DNA from: Rubripirellula sp.
GTDB taxonomy: Bacteria > Planctomycetota > Planctomycetia > Pirellulales > Pirellulaceae
NCBI GenBank assembly: GCA_029245125.1
Contig: JAQWPZ010000095.1
Span: 1-64,000 of the forward strand
Reading direction: 5' to 3'
Length of the DNA: 64,000 nt
Shown one piece after another: positions 1 to 10,000 of the stretch (within the stretch, counting starts at the first letter, position 1; every line of letters starts with the position of its first letter). Under the pieces are notes generated by a model that worked only from the letters and a program-made list of their open reading frames with translations, did no database searches and was not told the DNA's origin. The translations under genes and the position numbers were made by a program.

Positions 1-906
1 CGAGTTTTCTCGAATACCGGTTTGATGCAAGTCTTCTGGAGTAAGGTCTAGCGTCGTAAAACGCCTCACGCGATCTTGATAAAACTGTCGGCCACGTGGC
101 AAAGACGCAGCGCCGATCTGTCCTCGACAGGCTGGTAAATATTCCTTTTTCAAGAACTCAGCGAAGCGACCGTAGGCGGGAATCACGCTACTTTCAATTG
201 CCTCGATGATTTCTTTCTCAATCGCCGGCCACTGATCCCCCAGTCCGCGACGTGATTCTTCAGACACATTGGTCAACAACAAAGAATCGCTTGGGTTCTT
301 CACCACATGCGCTTCGGCTTGGCCGGGTGAATCTCGCATGATAATTGCCGGTTGGGTAAGTCCGGCGCGAATGCCGCCACGCAGCAGCTCGATTTGCTGG
401 TCGGTATAGCGTGAAAAATCTCGAAGTCGTGAAAGGTAGTTCGCAAAATCCTGTTCAGATTTCGGATTCATCTCGCGCGGTAGTTCCGGAAAGCTGATGT
501 GAAAGCCTTCGCGATTGTTAATCGGCATTAGATGCGTTTGGAAATCATCATCGGCTAATTGGCGTTCCAGACGCAGCCGCAACATCTCAAAATCAATCTG
601 CTTAATCGCGGACAGAGAATCAAAATCGATTTCCTTGAGCTGCTTTAAAAAGTCAGCCCGTTGCTCAGTTCGTCGCTGAATCGCCTCCAAACTGACATCG
701 GCCAATCTGTCTTGTCCCCGGGGATCGCCGATATTGGTCGCCAACATGGGAGACTCCGTTAGTTCGAAGTCCCATACCTGATCGAGCAATTCAGATAATT
801 TTGCCTCGTTAGCTGGCGGAGCCGCAGTCAGGTTGCCAACCACCATTGATAGGATGACAAACGCTGCAAAAAACCGGGTCGCTGAAAGTCTTGAAGTACT
901 GAACAT
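1..906 (-). CDS. DUF885 family secreted protein (3' end outside window)
   Basis: The first 302 codons are present and the gene runs off the left edge of the window. The N-terminus has a hydrophobic signal-like stretch (FFAAFVILSMVVGNLTAA). The body matches the DUF885 pattern: an N-terminal 'DFELTESPMLAT' stretch, then 'ALPRGRQFYQDRVRRFTTL' and 'LTPEDLH', a signature I associate with this family. Some DUF885 members are described as putative metallopeptidases, but the C-terminal part where an HExxH motif would lie is outside the window, so the activity is not shown. It is divergent from pncA, with 115 bases between the starts. Export is inferred from the signal sequence. The ATG at 906 is the natural start because it puts the signal at the very N-terminus. 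Confidence 0.8.
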   Translation of the reverse strand, partial: MFSTSRLSATRFFAAFVILSMVVGNLTAAPPANEAKLSELLDQVWDFELTESPMLATNIGDPRGQDRLADVSLEAIQRRTEQRADFLKQLKEIDFDSLSAIKQIDFEMLRLRLERQLADDDFQTHLMPINNREGFHISFPELPREMNPKSEQDFANYLSRLRDFSRYTDQQIELLRGGIRAGLTQPAIIMRDSPGQAEAHVVKNPSDSLLLTNVSEESRRGLGDQWPAIEKEIIEAIESSVIPAYGRFAEFLKKEYLPACRGQIGAASLPRGRQFYQDRVRRFTTLDLTPEDLHQTGIRENS

Positions 907-1021
907 GCGATCAAAAGGGCAAAGGTGGGGAAGGACAAAAGCACGTGACTGAGACATTTTAACCGGAGCAGGCGGTGGGTCGGACCGCGCGAATCGTAGC
1001 AAGAAACTGTAAGCTACTTAG

Positions 1022-1639
1022 ATGCACGCACTGATCCTAATCGATATCCAAAATGATTTTCTGCCCAACGGCCCGCTGGCGGTGCCGGAGGGGGACCAAG
1101 TGATCGCCGTTGCGAACCTGGAAATGCAGCGGGCTGACTATGTGGTCGCGACTCAGGATTGGCACCCAGCGAACCACGGAAGCTTTGCGAGCCAACAAGC
1201 GGATGTCGAAATCGGTGACCAGTTTCAGCTGGACGGGCTGACGCAAGTTGCCTGGCCGGATCATTGCATCCAAGGAACCCGCGGTGCTGAATTGGCGACA
1301 GAACTCAATCTAGATCGCATTGACCACATCGTGCAGAAAGGGACCTGCCCGACAATCGACAGTTACAGCGGTTTTTTCGACAACGGTCAACGCCAGGTCA
1401 CCGGTTTAGATGACCACCTGCGGAGTATTGGGGTTCGCCATCTGAGTGTCATGGGTTTAGCAACCGATTATTGTGTCAAATTCAGCGTTCTCGATGCATT
1501 GCAATTAGAGTATCCGACACGCGTCTTGTTGGATGGCTGCCGTGGCATCAACCTATCTCCAAACGATATCGACGACGCCGTCGCAGCTATGCGATTAGCC
1601 GGCGCCGAGATCATAGAACCCTACGATTTCTCTATCTAA
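1022..1639 (+). CDS. pncA: Nicotinamidase (PncA)
   Basis: This cytoplasmic amidase of the isochorismatase fold hydrolyses nicotinamide to nicotinate and ammonia in NAD salvage. At 205 aa it has the normal length. The catalytic triad is visible as D8 (LILIDIQNDF), K106 (VQKGT) and C151 (MGLATDYCVK). The metal site is D46, H48 and H52 in DWHPANHGSF, plus H81 (WPDHC). The GLATDYCVKFSVLDA stretch is diagnostic of bacterial PncA. Two bases separate it from the downstream hydrolase gene, so the two are probably co-transcribed. The start follows 'cttag' with no clear Shine-Dalgarno sequence. Confidence 0.96.
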   Translation: MHALILIDIQNDFLPNGPLAVPEGDQVIAVANLEMQRADYVVATQDWHPANHGSFASQQADVEIGDQFQLDGLTQVAWPDHCIQGTRGAELATELNLDRIDHIVQKGTCPTIDSYSGFFDNGQRQVTGLDDHLRSIGVRHLSVMGLATDYCVKFSVLDALQLEYPTRVLLDGCRGINLSPNDIDDAVAAMRLAGAEIIEPYDFSI

Positions 1640-1641
1640 GC

Positions 1642-2442
1642 ATGAAACAAGTAATTCGAACCCGAATCTTTTTCGGTTTGGCATTCCTATTCATTGGCAC
1701 CAATCTGGCCTCCGGCCAAACAGCCGATCAGTTAGACGAATCGTTTTTGGATTCCTATCGTGAAGCTGCAGTCGAGCGTTGGGAAAAAGAGATCCAGCGA
1801 CTCGAGAAGTTAAACGAATCAGAAACTCATCCCGAAGATGCCATCCTGTTCCTGGGCAGCAGCAGCATCCGCCGATGGGACAAGATCGCCACCGACATGG
1901 CCCCCTACCATCCAATTCAACGGGGCTATGGTGGTTCAAAATACAGCAACGTGGCAATCTTTTCGAAGCGGCTAATCCGTCCTCACGCTTATCGAGCCGT
2001 CGTGATCTTTGTTGGCAATGACATTTCAGGAAAAACCACCGACAACACGCCCGATCAAGTTGAACAATTCATTCGCCACGTCATCGCAGTGTCCAAGGCT
2101 CACCAACCCGACGCCCCCGTGCTACTGATCGAAGTGACTCCTACCGCCAAGCGTTGGGCGGTCTGGCCAAAAATCCGCGAGCTGAACGCTCGTATTCGAG
2201 AGATTGCCCTCTCTACGCCACACACTTACTTCATCGCCACAGCAGAGCAATACTTAGGTCCCGACTCGCAACCTCGGACAGATTTATTCGTATCCGATGA
2301 ATTGCACTTAAATGACGAGGGTTATCAGCTGTGGTCATCGATCATTCGTCGTCGGCTAGACGAAGTACTGCAAATGGAAACTGAGTATCAGGCTCGACAA
2401 GCGGTCGAAGATAACGCTGGTGATTCTTCAGATCAAAAATAA
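1642..2442 (+). CDS. Secreted SGNH/GDSL-type hydrolase
   Basis: This 266-aa lipase/esterase-type hydrolase has an N-terminal signal peptide (IFFGLAFLFIGTNLASGQ) and should act outside the cytoplasm. All four SGNH blocks can be seen: the nucleophile in ILFLGSSSIRRW (about S74), the oxyanion Gly in RGYGGSK (about residue 97), the Asn in FVGNDISG (N126), and the D219/H222 pair in SDELHLNDEGY. The reading frame is open further upstream inside pncA. The ATG at 1642 was chosen because it sits two bases after the pncA stop and gives a proper signal peptide. The family includes acyl and carbohydrate esterases, so the substrate is unknown. Confidence 0.87.
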   Translation: MKQVIRTRIFFGLAFLFIGTNLASGQTADQLDESFLDSYREAAVERWEKEIQRLEKLNESETHPEDAILFLGSSSIRRWDKIATDMAPYHPIQRGYGGSKYSNVAIFSKRLIRPHAYRAVVIFVGNDISGKTTDNTPDQVEQFIRHVIAVSKAHQPDAPVLLIEVTPTAKRWAVWPKIRELNARIREIALSTPHTYFIATAEQYLGPDSQPRTDLFVSDELHLNDEGYQLWSSIIRRRLDEVLQMETEYQARQAVEDNAGDSSDQK

Positions 2443-2608
2443 TTTTGCGGATGACAGCACTCGTTTGCTGAACGCACAAATAGACTTGGCTGATCCATTC
2501 AAGTCAGCTGCCTATCGCAGCTGCAGGTGCAATGAGTACCCCCAGACCCATTCAGGACAGCTGGTGTTTCAGCGCTGGGAATCCACATGCCGGGTCCGAT
2601 CCTCCGTA

Positions 2609-2950
2609 TTACGCGGCGTGAATCACATCCATCGGGCCCTTTGATTGGTCTGGTTTGATCGACTCGAAAGCCACTGAAGGCGTCTCTGCAGCAAGTCTCC
2701 GCTTCTCTTCGGGGAGTCCCTGCTTTTGCTCTGGCTCGTCCTCCATTTTGCTCAGCTCGATTTCCAAGATCAGTTTCACGGCATAAATCCTCCGTTCCAC
2801 GCGATTTTCCGGCCTCTGAAGCCCCGATTCGCGGTTGTGATCTGCGGATTTCTCTTCGTAGACTCCGGCCGCTGCTCCAATTCGGACCAGCGACTCTAAG
2901 TGGAGGGATTCGACACCTTTGGTCGGCAAACAAGCCACCTCGAAACGCAT
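2609..2950 (-). CDS. Possible small hypothetical protein (113 aa)
   Basis: This open frame lies in the 509-base spacer between the SGNH hydrolase and the LptD-like gene. The product is rich in Glu and Lys with a helical centre (RIYAVKLILEIELSKMEDE) and no motif I recognise. Its codon choice looks like that of neighbouring genes, which argues for coding. Against this, its ATG would lie one base from the divergent start of the LptD-like gene, no Shine-Dalgarno sequence precedes it, and there is no family match. I see nothing else in this spacer. Confidence 0.3.
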   Translation of the reverse strand: MRFEVACLPTKGVESLHLESLVRIGAAAGVYEEKSADHNRESGLQRPENRVERRIYAVKLILEIELSKMEDEPEQKQGLPEEKRRLAAETPSVAFESIKPDQSKGPMDVIHAA

Positions 2951-2951
2951 C

Positions 2952-5900
2952 GTGAGCAGAGATCGCCACGGCTATCGATCTTTGCCGTTTGCCGCTGCGC
3001 TCGTCGCGTCACTTGTTCTGTCACTCATTTGCACTTGGTTGTCAGCTCAATCACCGGCTTCCCCCGCACCTGTCTTAAATGCGTCTGCTAGCCCCGAGAT
3101 CCAATTCAGCGGGAACGCCATCAATCGCTGGCAGCTAGGAGATGCGGAAGCATCCTTGCTGCAAGGTGACGCGGTGATCCAACAGGGTGATCGCCAAATC
3201 CGAGGTGACTCGATCCTGGTGGTCGTCGATGGACCGCCGGGCAAGGTTCGATCGCGAGTCGTCATCGAACGCGGATCCAATCCGCCCCAGGCGTTCACAT
3301 TGGTCAGCCCAGCTGATCCGAGCTTTCAAGCTCCGCAATTTCGCGGCCCACCGAAACAATCACCCCGACTGCTGCAGCATCTGCCGACGGAGCAAAATGC
3401 AGCGATGGTACAAACGGTTCAGTTCAGTGAAACGGTTCCACCGCCCGTTCCAGATAGTGCAACCAACGCGATCCCCAGCCTGAACACGCTGCCGAGTCCT
3501 ACCGGCCCCAGCAACACAACTACCTCACCGGCGATCACACTTTCGGATGGTGCCACAACAGGCGGTTTTCAATTTTTCACTGGCGGTGGTTCCAGGAGCG
3601 TCGAAATTTTGGCTCGTGGCGCTTCGATGCCTCCGACCATCGAAACGATTAACCGTCCTGAACTTGGCGAAACAGTCGTACTAGCGCGTGGCGGTGTTAC
3701 CGTCTTGGTTCGAGATGTGACCGCACAGCTGCCCGGCGGCGGTTTGATGGAGCTGGGCACCATTTCGCTATCTGCCGATCGCGTTGTTGGATGGCTACCA
3801 TTGGTCACAGATCTATTCAACGGAACAGGTGACTTATCGCAAGCTGATGGCGAACTGTATCTCGAAGGCGACATTGTTTTTCGCCAAGGCGAGCGGATCA
3901 TCTATGCGGAGTCGATGTATTACAACATCACGTCACAACAAGGCATGGTGCTCAATGCCGAAGCGATCACGACGATACCCGAGTACCAAGGAGTCGTCCG
4001 ATTGAAAGCGGACGTCTTGCAGCAAGTTTCCAATGGCAACTTCATCGCCTTCGACGCGGCGGTGACCAGCAGCCGAATGGGAGTTCCGAGATATTGGTTA
4101 CAAAGTGAGCGTCTACGCCTGACCGACCGGCAGCGAACCAGCTTGGATCCTGTGACCGGCCAACCTCGGATCGATCGCGAGCCGTTTGTCGAGAGCAACG
4201 ATAACTTCGTCTACATTTCCGGCGTTCCCCTGCTGTACTGGCCGACGTTCTCGACCAGCTTGGAGCGGCCCGGATATTACGTCTCGGGAATCAAAGTCAA
4301 GAATGATGACACCTTTGGGACGCAATTCTTTCTTGACCTCGATCTGTTGCAATTGCTTGGGATCGACGATGCGCCCCCGGGTCTCGACTGGGATCTCTCA
4401 CTTGATTATCTCAGCGATCGGGGACCAGCTGCTGGCACGACGCTCCAGTATTCGGTGCCTGGTTTCTGTGGCTTAGCGGGACCAACCAAGGGACTCTTCG
4501 ATACTTGGATTATCAAGGACGACGGTTTGGATCGCTTAGGTCGGGACCGAATGTTCTTGAAACCGGAAACAACAACGCGAGGTCGATCGCTGCTGCAGCA
4601 TCGGCAAAAATTCTGGAGCGGATATGAACTGATTGCTGAAATCGGCTGGATCAGTGATCGCAACTTCATGGAACAGTACCTCGAAAATGAATGGGATCAG
4701 CAAGTTGACGCGAGAACGGCGCTGCAGTTGCGTCGCTACTACCGCAATCAACTGTTTGATTTATCAGCGAATGTCCAGGTCAACGATTTTTTCATGGAAA
4801 CGGAACACCTGCCGCAACTGGACCACTACTTGCTTGGCGGATCATTGCTGAACGACTGGTTGACGTGGAATACCCATAGCAAAGCTGGCTACCAGAGATT
4901 GAATGTCGCCACTCTGCCGACCGACCCCGCCGAGGCCGCTGAATACTCACCCTTGCCTGGTGAAATTCAGAGCGAGGGCGTGGTCGCCTCGACGCGACAA
5001 GAATTGACCATGCCGATCCAACTTGGCCCAGTTAAAATTATCCCCAATGCATCCGGCGAGGTGGCTCATTACGGACAAGCCGCCGATGGCGAACCATTGA
5101 CGCGTTTGCTTGGACAAGCAGGCGTGCAAGCGAGTTTGTCGGCGTGGCGAGTCGATCCAACTGTTCAAAGCAGCCTGTTGAATATCCGTGGACTGGCCCA
5201 CAAAGTTGAATGGACAGCCGAGTATCTTTACGCCGACAGTGATGCCGGATTGGATGATCTGCCGTTGTATGACGCCCTGGATGATAATGCTCAAGAACAA
5301 TTCCGCCGACGATTCATTCAAGACACCTTTGGCGGTGTGCTGCCGCCCCAGTTCGACCCTCGAACTTATGCCTTCCGGCAAGGCTTTCAGCGACTGGTCA
5401 CCAACCCCAGTGACGTCATTGCTGATGACCTCGAACAGTTTCGTTTTGGATTGCATCAGCGATGGCAAACCAAACGAGGTCTTCCCGGACGGGAACGCAT
5501 CGTCGATCTGCTACAACTCGATTTTGACTTATTGGTATTCCCGAACGCGATGCGAGACAATTTTGGCGAAACCTTGGGGCCCGCCACATTTGATGCTCGA
5601 TATCACGTCGGCGACCGCGTCACCCTCCTCAGTGATGGCTACGTTGACTTCTTCCCCAACGGTTTAAAATCTGTCAGTGCTGGTGTTCGAAGTAGTCGCC
5701 CCGGTGTGGGTGACGTTTATGTAGGGGTCTTGGCATTGGATGGCCCAATCAGCAGCACGGTCCTACGAAGCACGCTCGACTACCGATTGAATGAGAAGTG
5801 GATCGCATCAGCAGGAACCACTTATGACTTTGGGAGCACCGGAAACATCGGTCAATCACTCGGATTGACGCGTGTCGGTGAATCAGCACTGCTTCGCTTC

Positions 5901-6035
5901 GGCGTCAATGTTGATCCGGGGCGAGACAATGTCAGCTTTGGGTTCGGTATCGAACCGCGATTCTGGCCGCGACCACGACTGGGTCGCGTCGGTGGCCAGC
6001 TGATCCCACCGCCCGGCGTGGAAGGCTTGGAATAG
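2952..6035 (+). CDS. lptD: LptD/OstA-like outer-membrane LPS assembly protein
   Basis: The protein is about 1,027 aa. It starts with a signal peptide (LPFAAALVASLVLSLICTWLSAQ), then a linker rich in Pro, Ser and Thr. An OstA-type region follows, with repeating 'EGDIVFRQGERIIYAESMYY' style strands at about residues 295-335. A long C-terminal half of alternating polar/hydrophobic strands ends near an aromatic-rich barrel (for example DNVSFGFGIEPRFWPRPR). In Gram-negative bacteria LptD inserts lipopolysaccharide into the outer leaflet. The GTG at 2952 is preferred to the TTG at 2919 because it puts the signal peptide at the N-terminus. It is two bases from dgkA, suggesting an envelope-lipid operon. 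The assignment rests on architecture and OstA-like repeats, not an alignment. Confidence 0.7.
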   Translation: MSRDRHGYRSLPFAAALVASLVLSLICTWLSAQSPASPAPVLNASASPEIQFSGNAINRWQLGDAEASLLQGDAVIQQGDRQIRGDSILVVVDGPPGKVRSRVVIERGSNPPQAFTLVSPADPSFQAPQFRGPPKQSPRLLQHLPTEQNAAMVQTVQFSETVPPPVPDSATNAIPSLNTLPSPTGPSNTTTSPAITLSDGATTGGFQFFTGGGSRSVEILARGASMPPTIETINRPELGETVVLARGGVTVLVRDVTAQLPGGGLMELGTISLSADRVVGWLPLVTDLFNGTGDLSQADGELYLEGDIVFRQGERIIYAESMYYNITSQQGMVLNAEAITTIPEYQGVVRLKADVLQQVSNGNFIAFDAAVTSSRMGVPRYWLQSERLRLTDRQRTSLDPVTGQPRIDREPFVESNDNFVYISGVPLLYWPTFSTSLERPGYYVSGIKVKNDDTFGTQFFLDLDLLQLLGIDDAPPGLDWDLSLDYLSDRGPAAGTTLQYSVPGFCGLAGPTKGLFDTWIIKDDGLDRLGRDRMFLKPETTTRGRSLLQHRQKFWSGYELIAEIGWISDRNFMEQYLENEWDQQVDARTALQLRRYYRNQLFDLSANVQVNDFFMETEHLPQLDHYLLGGSLLNDWLTWNTHSKAGYQRLNVATLPTDPAEAAEYSPLPGEIQSEGVVASTRQELTMPIQLGPVKIIPNASGEVAHYGQAADGEPLTRLLGQAGVQASLSAWRVDPTVQSSLLNIRGLAHKVEWTAEYLYADSDAGLDDLPLYDALDDNAQEQFRRRFIQDTFGGVLPPQFDPRTYAFRQGFQRLVTNPSDVIADDLEQFRFGLHQRWQTKRGLPGRERIVDLLQLDFDLLVFPNAMRDNFGETLGPATFDARYHVGDRVTLLSDGYVDFFPNGLKSVSAGVRSSRPGVGDVYVGVLALDGPISSTVLRSTLDYRLNEKWIASAGTTYDFGSTGNIGQSLGLTRVGESALLRFGVNVDPGRDNVSFGFGIEPRFWPRPRLGRVGGQLIPPPGVEGLE

Positions 6036-6037
6036 AA

Positions 6038-6427
6038 GTGAGTGATGCGAGGAAGCCCGCCGCTCCGGTCGTCCGAAAATTTGCCGTCGCGATGGCTGGC
6101 ATCCTTCACGCGTTCAAACACCAGAACAGTTTTCTGGTTCACCTACCGATGGCGACCGTCGTTGTTATTCTGGGGCTCTGGTTACAGCTGGAAAGCTGGC
6201 GTTGGGTGGCAGTCACCTTTTGCGTCACTCTAGTGATCTCGGCCGAGCTGCTAAATACTGCGATTGAAGAACTGGTAGCAGTGCTCCACCCCCAGCATGA
6301 CGTTCGAATCGGCCATGTCCTTGATATCGCTTCGGGTGCCGTGCTCGTCGCTGCCACTGGAGCCGTCGTTGCGGGTTTGCTCACGTTGGCGATGCCATTG
6401 TGGGAGGCAATTACAACGCATTTCTAG
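6038..6427 (+). CDS. dgkA: Diacylglycerol kinase (prokaryotic DgkA type)
   Basis: This integral membrane kinase of 129 aa phosphorylates diacylglycerol or undecaprenol and recycles lipid from envelope synthesis. The family signature is visible: an N-terminal amphipathic region (GILHAFKHQNSFLVHL), three membrane segments, and the active-site stretch SAELLNTAIEELVAVL followed by IGHVLDIASGAVLVAA. The Glu of AELLNTAIE corresponds to the catalytic Glu. It starts at a GTG two bases after the LptD-like stop, so translation is probably coupled. It converges with cutA. Confidence 0.9.
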   Translation: MSDARKPAAPVVRKFAVAMAGILHAFKHQNSFLVHLPMATVVVILGLWLQLESWRWVAVTFCVTLVISAELLNTAIEELVAVLHPQHDVRIGHVLDIASGAVLVAATGAVVAGLLTLAMPLWEAITTHF

Positions 6428-6447
6428 TTCGCTGCCTGTTTCGCAAA

Positions 6448-6768
6448 TCACATTGTTTGCCCGAGCACCCAGGCCTGGTAACCCTGACTGGCTGATTCGA
6501 CCGGCAACAGGATGATTTCGGGTTCATCGTAGGGATGCTGTTCGGAGAGTGCTGCACTCAGTTTCGGCCACTCCGAGGCGGCTACTTTGATCGTCATTCG
6601 ATACTCATTCGCTCGCTGGAGCTTTCCTTCCCAACGATAATGGCTGACAATCGGGCCATCGATCTGAATACAGGCAGCCAAACGCTGCTCCAACAAATCC
6701 GCGGCGAGCCGATTGGCATCATCAATCGATTCAACCGTGGTCAGCACGATCGCGATGGAATCACTCAT
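6448..6768 (-). CDS. cutA: CutA family divalent-cation tolerance protein
   Basis: This small trimeric PII-like protein of 106 aa is linked in the literature to copper tolerance, though its true function is unsettled. Recognisable blocks are IVLTTVES (first strand), LLEQRLAACIQI, HYRWEGKL and the closing HPYDEPEI. The frame is open 17 codons further upstream. The ATG at 6768 is chosen because it begins the family's first strand directly. It is convergent with dgkA, with only 20 bases between the stops. The spacer between it and the ABC permease at 7060 shows no further gene. Confidence 0.92.
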   Translation of the reverse strand: MSDSIAIVLTTVESIDDANRLAADLLEQRLAACIQIDGPIVSHYRWEGKLQRANEYRMTIKVAASEWPKLSAALSEQHPYDEPEIILLPVESASQGYQAWVLGQTM

Positions 6769-7059
6769 ACAATTCAACCTGTTTTGAGAGCGAACAGCCC
6801 TCCCCCACGAGAACAACAACAGAGCAGAAAACAGAATGGCAACGATCTATATCCCGCGAGTCGCTGGGTAGAAATCGCCTATTCGTCGCCTGTTACCTTG
6901 GCCCACTTTCACTATCGTATCGAGTTCAGTCGAACGACCAACCTGGAGCATCACCAAGGCTCCGCGGTCGCTAACCGTTGCGTCACCGCTCGGGTTGACT
7001 TGCCCAACGATTTCGCACCGATACCACTAAACTGACTTTTTTCAATCATTGCGGTTCCG

Positions 7060-10000
7060 ATGGCCCAATCCAATATTTCGCTCAGTCTCTCCCGCATGGT
7101 CGCCTCTACGATTCGGTATTGGTGGCGGGTGTCGTTGTCGGTGGCATTTGGGGTCGCAGTCGCGACCGCCGTGATCGTCGGCGCACTGCTGGTTGGTGAT
7201 TCGATGCGTGGCAGCCTGCGGCAGCTGACCATCGAACGACTCGGAAACACAGAAGTCGTGATTTTGCCAGGTGGTTTCTTTTCGGCTGAGAACATTACTG
7301 CCGACGAAATCGACCCGGTCGCTCTGATCCTCTTTGACAGTGCTGTCGTCGAAACTCGCCGCGAAGATGGAACAATTCGACGGGCAGGTTCGGTCCAGGT
7401 GATTGGCAGCGACGCCAATTTCTGGGATCTCGATGTGAGTGACGTTCGACCGGAGCAGTTGCCGAGCGACGATGAAGTTGTTTTGAATTCTTCCGCGGCA
7501 AAAGAACTAGGAGTGAAAGTCGGCGACTTAGTAACCGTTCGTCTGCCCGTCGAACAAGCGGTTCCTGCCGACAGCCCTCTCGGTCGCCGTGATATTCAAA
7601 CCGAGGGTTTGCCTCGGATGAAAGTCGTCGCCATCGTGCCCGATCGAGGCCTTGGTCGGTTCTCGCTGGCTGCGAACCAAGCCGCTCCAAAAAATGTGTA
7701 CATGGACCGAAAGTTAATTGGCGAGGTACTCGAACGGGACAATCAAGCAAACGCACTCCTGGTGGCACAATCAATTTCGCAAGACGATCTTCGTGTTGAT
7801 CTCGATGATCTCGGCTTGAACGTCGATCAAATCCGTCGTGAATACACACGCGAGGATGGCACGAAAGAGACGATTTACGACTATTTCTGGATAACCAGCG
7901 ATCGCTTGCTGGTACCAGAGTTGGTGGCCCAAAAACTCGTCGATGCCTTCCCTGGCTCCGAAGTTTCCGTGACCAGCACCTACCTTGCCAACGCAATTGA
8001 AAAGCTTGATGAAGCAGGCGATGTCATCGCCACCGTTCCCTATAGCACCATCACTGCGATCGACTCGAGTGAGTACCTGCCACTCGGTTTTCGTCAACCA
8101 ATCAGTGACGAAGAGAACCCCAAGATCCCGTTCGTACTGAACAGCTGGGCGGCCGAACGATTGGGAGCCCAAGTGGGAACGCCGCTACGTGTCGCCTACT
8201 ACGAACCAGAAGTCGAAAATGGAAAAGAGATCGAACGGTATTTCGACGTGGTCGTGTCAGGCATTGTGCCCGTCACCAAGCCGGCCACACCCTATCGCCG
8301 GCGACGCGAGGCGACGTTTGATTCTCCTCCGACGATTTACAACGATCCAGATCTCACTCCCACAGTGCCAGGCGTTACCGATCAAGATTCGATCAGCGAC
8401 TGGGATTTGCCCTTCAAGCTTGATCGTGAAATCAGCAAAGAGGATGACGAATATTGGAACGAGTACCGACTCACCCCCAAGGCATTCCTGCCATTGGAAG
8501 ATGGCCAGGAATTGTTTGGAAGTCGATTTGGCAAAACGACCGGCGTCCGCTTATCTTCCCGGATCGCCGCAGATGAAGAGGAAGTGAAATCGGTCCTGCG
8601 GGATCTGTTAGCTGATGACTTGGCAGAGCTGGGATGGGTAATTCGGCCGCTGAAACAGCAGCAATTATCTGCATCGAAGGGCACCACACCTTTCGATGGA
8701 TTGTTTCTGGCGCTCAGTTTTTTCGTAATCCTCGCAGCAGTGATTCTGATCGCAATGTTGTTTCGGCTTGGCCTGACGGAGCGCATGCAGCAATACGGAA
8801 CCCTGTTGGCCGTCGGATGGCCGCCCCGCCGCGTCGCTTCGTTAGCACTGCGTGAAGGGTTGGTGATTGCGACGTTTGGTGTGCTGATCGGCCTGGGTGG
8901 CGGCTGGCTGTATGCCAAAGTCGTTTTGTGGGCCTTGCGATCTTGGTGGGTTGGCGCTGTGACAGTTCCGTTTCTTACGTTTCACTGGCAAACCCAAAGT
9001 TTAATCATCGGCGCCGTTTCCGGCTGGATCGTTGCCGCCCTCACACTCATGATCACGACTCGCTGGTTGACACGCGAGAACGCACAAACGCTGCTCTCTC
9101 GTCGCGATCTCGACACCGGCATTCCAGGTCGGGAACCAAAGACCCGTCTCAAATGGGTGGCTGTCCTGGTTGGAATAGCCGCCCTCGGATTAGCCGCTCT
9201 CGGTGCGGCGATGGGTGGGCAGGCAGCGGCGGGAGCATTCGTTGGCAGCGGCATGATGTTGTTGTTCGCTGCATTGATCATGATCTTCGTTCGTTTGCGA
9301 CAACCAAGTCGTATCGCCAACAATCAACGGGGAGGCAGCTATTCGATTGGTATCTTGGCGGCACGCAACGCCTCCCGACATCCATTGCGAAGCACCCTGA
9401 CAATCGGGCTAATGGCGACAGCCGCTTTTTTGATCATCGCAATCACAGCGTTTCGTCTGGAACCCACCGAAAGCGGAACCGGTGGATTCAACCTCATTGG
9501 CCAATCCGCGCAGCCAATTTATCGCGACCTCAGCGAACCCGAGGTTCAATCGGACCTGTTTGGACCTGACGCCCAGCAACTTGACCAAACTCTTATCTCA
9601 TCCTTCCGTGTCAAAGCGGGCCAAGATGCGAGTTGCAACAACTTGTACCGAGCAACCCGACCGACTGTCTTGGGTGTCCCGGAATCATTCGGTCAAAGGT
9701 TTGCCACGGCGAATGGATTGGCTGGCTTTGATTGGGCCGCCACCATCGATATCGGCGATGCGAAATCACCTTGGGATGCCTTGAATCAGTCCGCCAGCGG
9801 CACAGAAGAAGATCCAATTCCCGTCGTGATCGACCAGAACACTGCCATGTGGAGCCTGCAGATGACGGGTGGAATTGGCGAGAAACAGACATTCGAATAC
9901 GAGGAAGGCAAACCGATTACCTTTCAAGTCGTTGGCTTGTTGTCTAATTCCCTGCTGCAAGGAAAGCTGCTCATTGGAAACCGCAATTTCGAACAGACAT

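Noticed and set aside
1471-1641. Upstream extension of the SGNH hydrolase into pncA
   Set aside because: It would overlap pncA by 169 bases and bury the signal peptide inside the protein.
4947-5468. 173-codon minus-strand frame inside the LptD-like gene
   Set aside because: It lies wholly within a well-supported gene and has no motif; one of many shadows.
8928-9569. 213-codon plus-strand frame inside the FtsX permease gene
   Set aside because: It is in another frame of a clear membrane protein gene, with Arg/Ser-rich nonsense composition.
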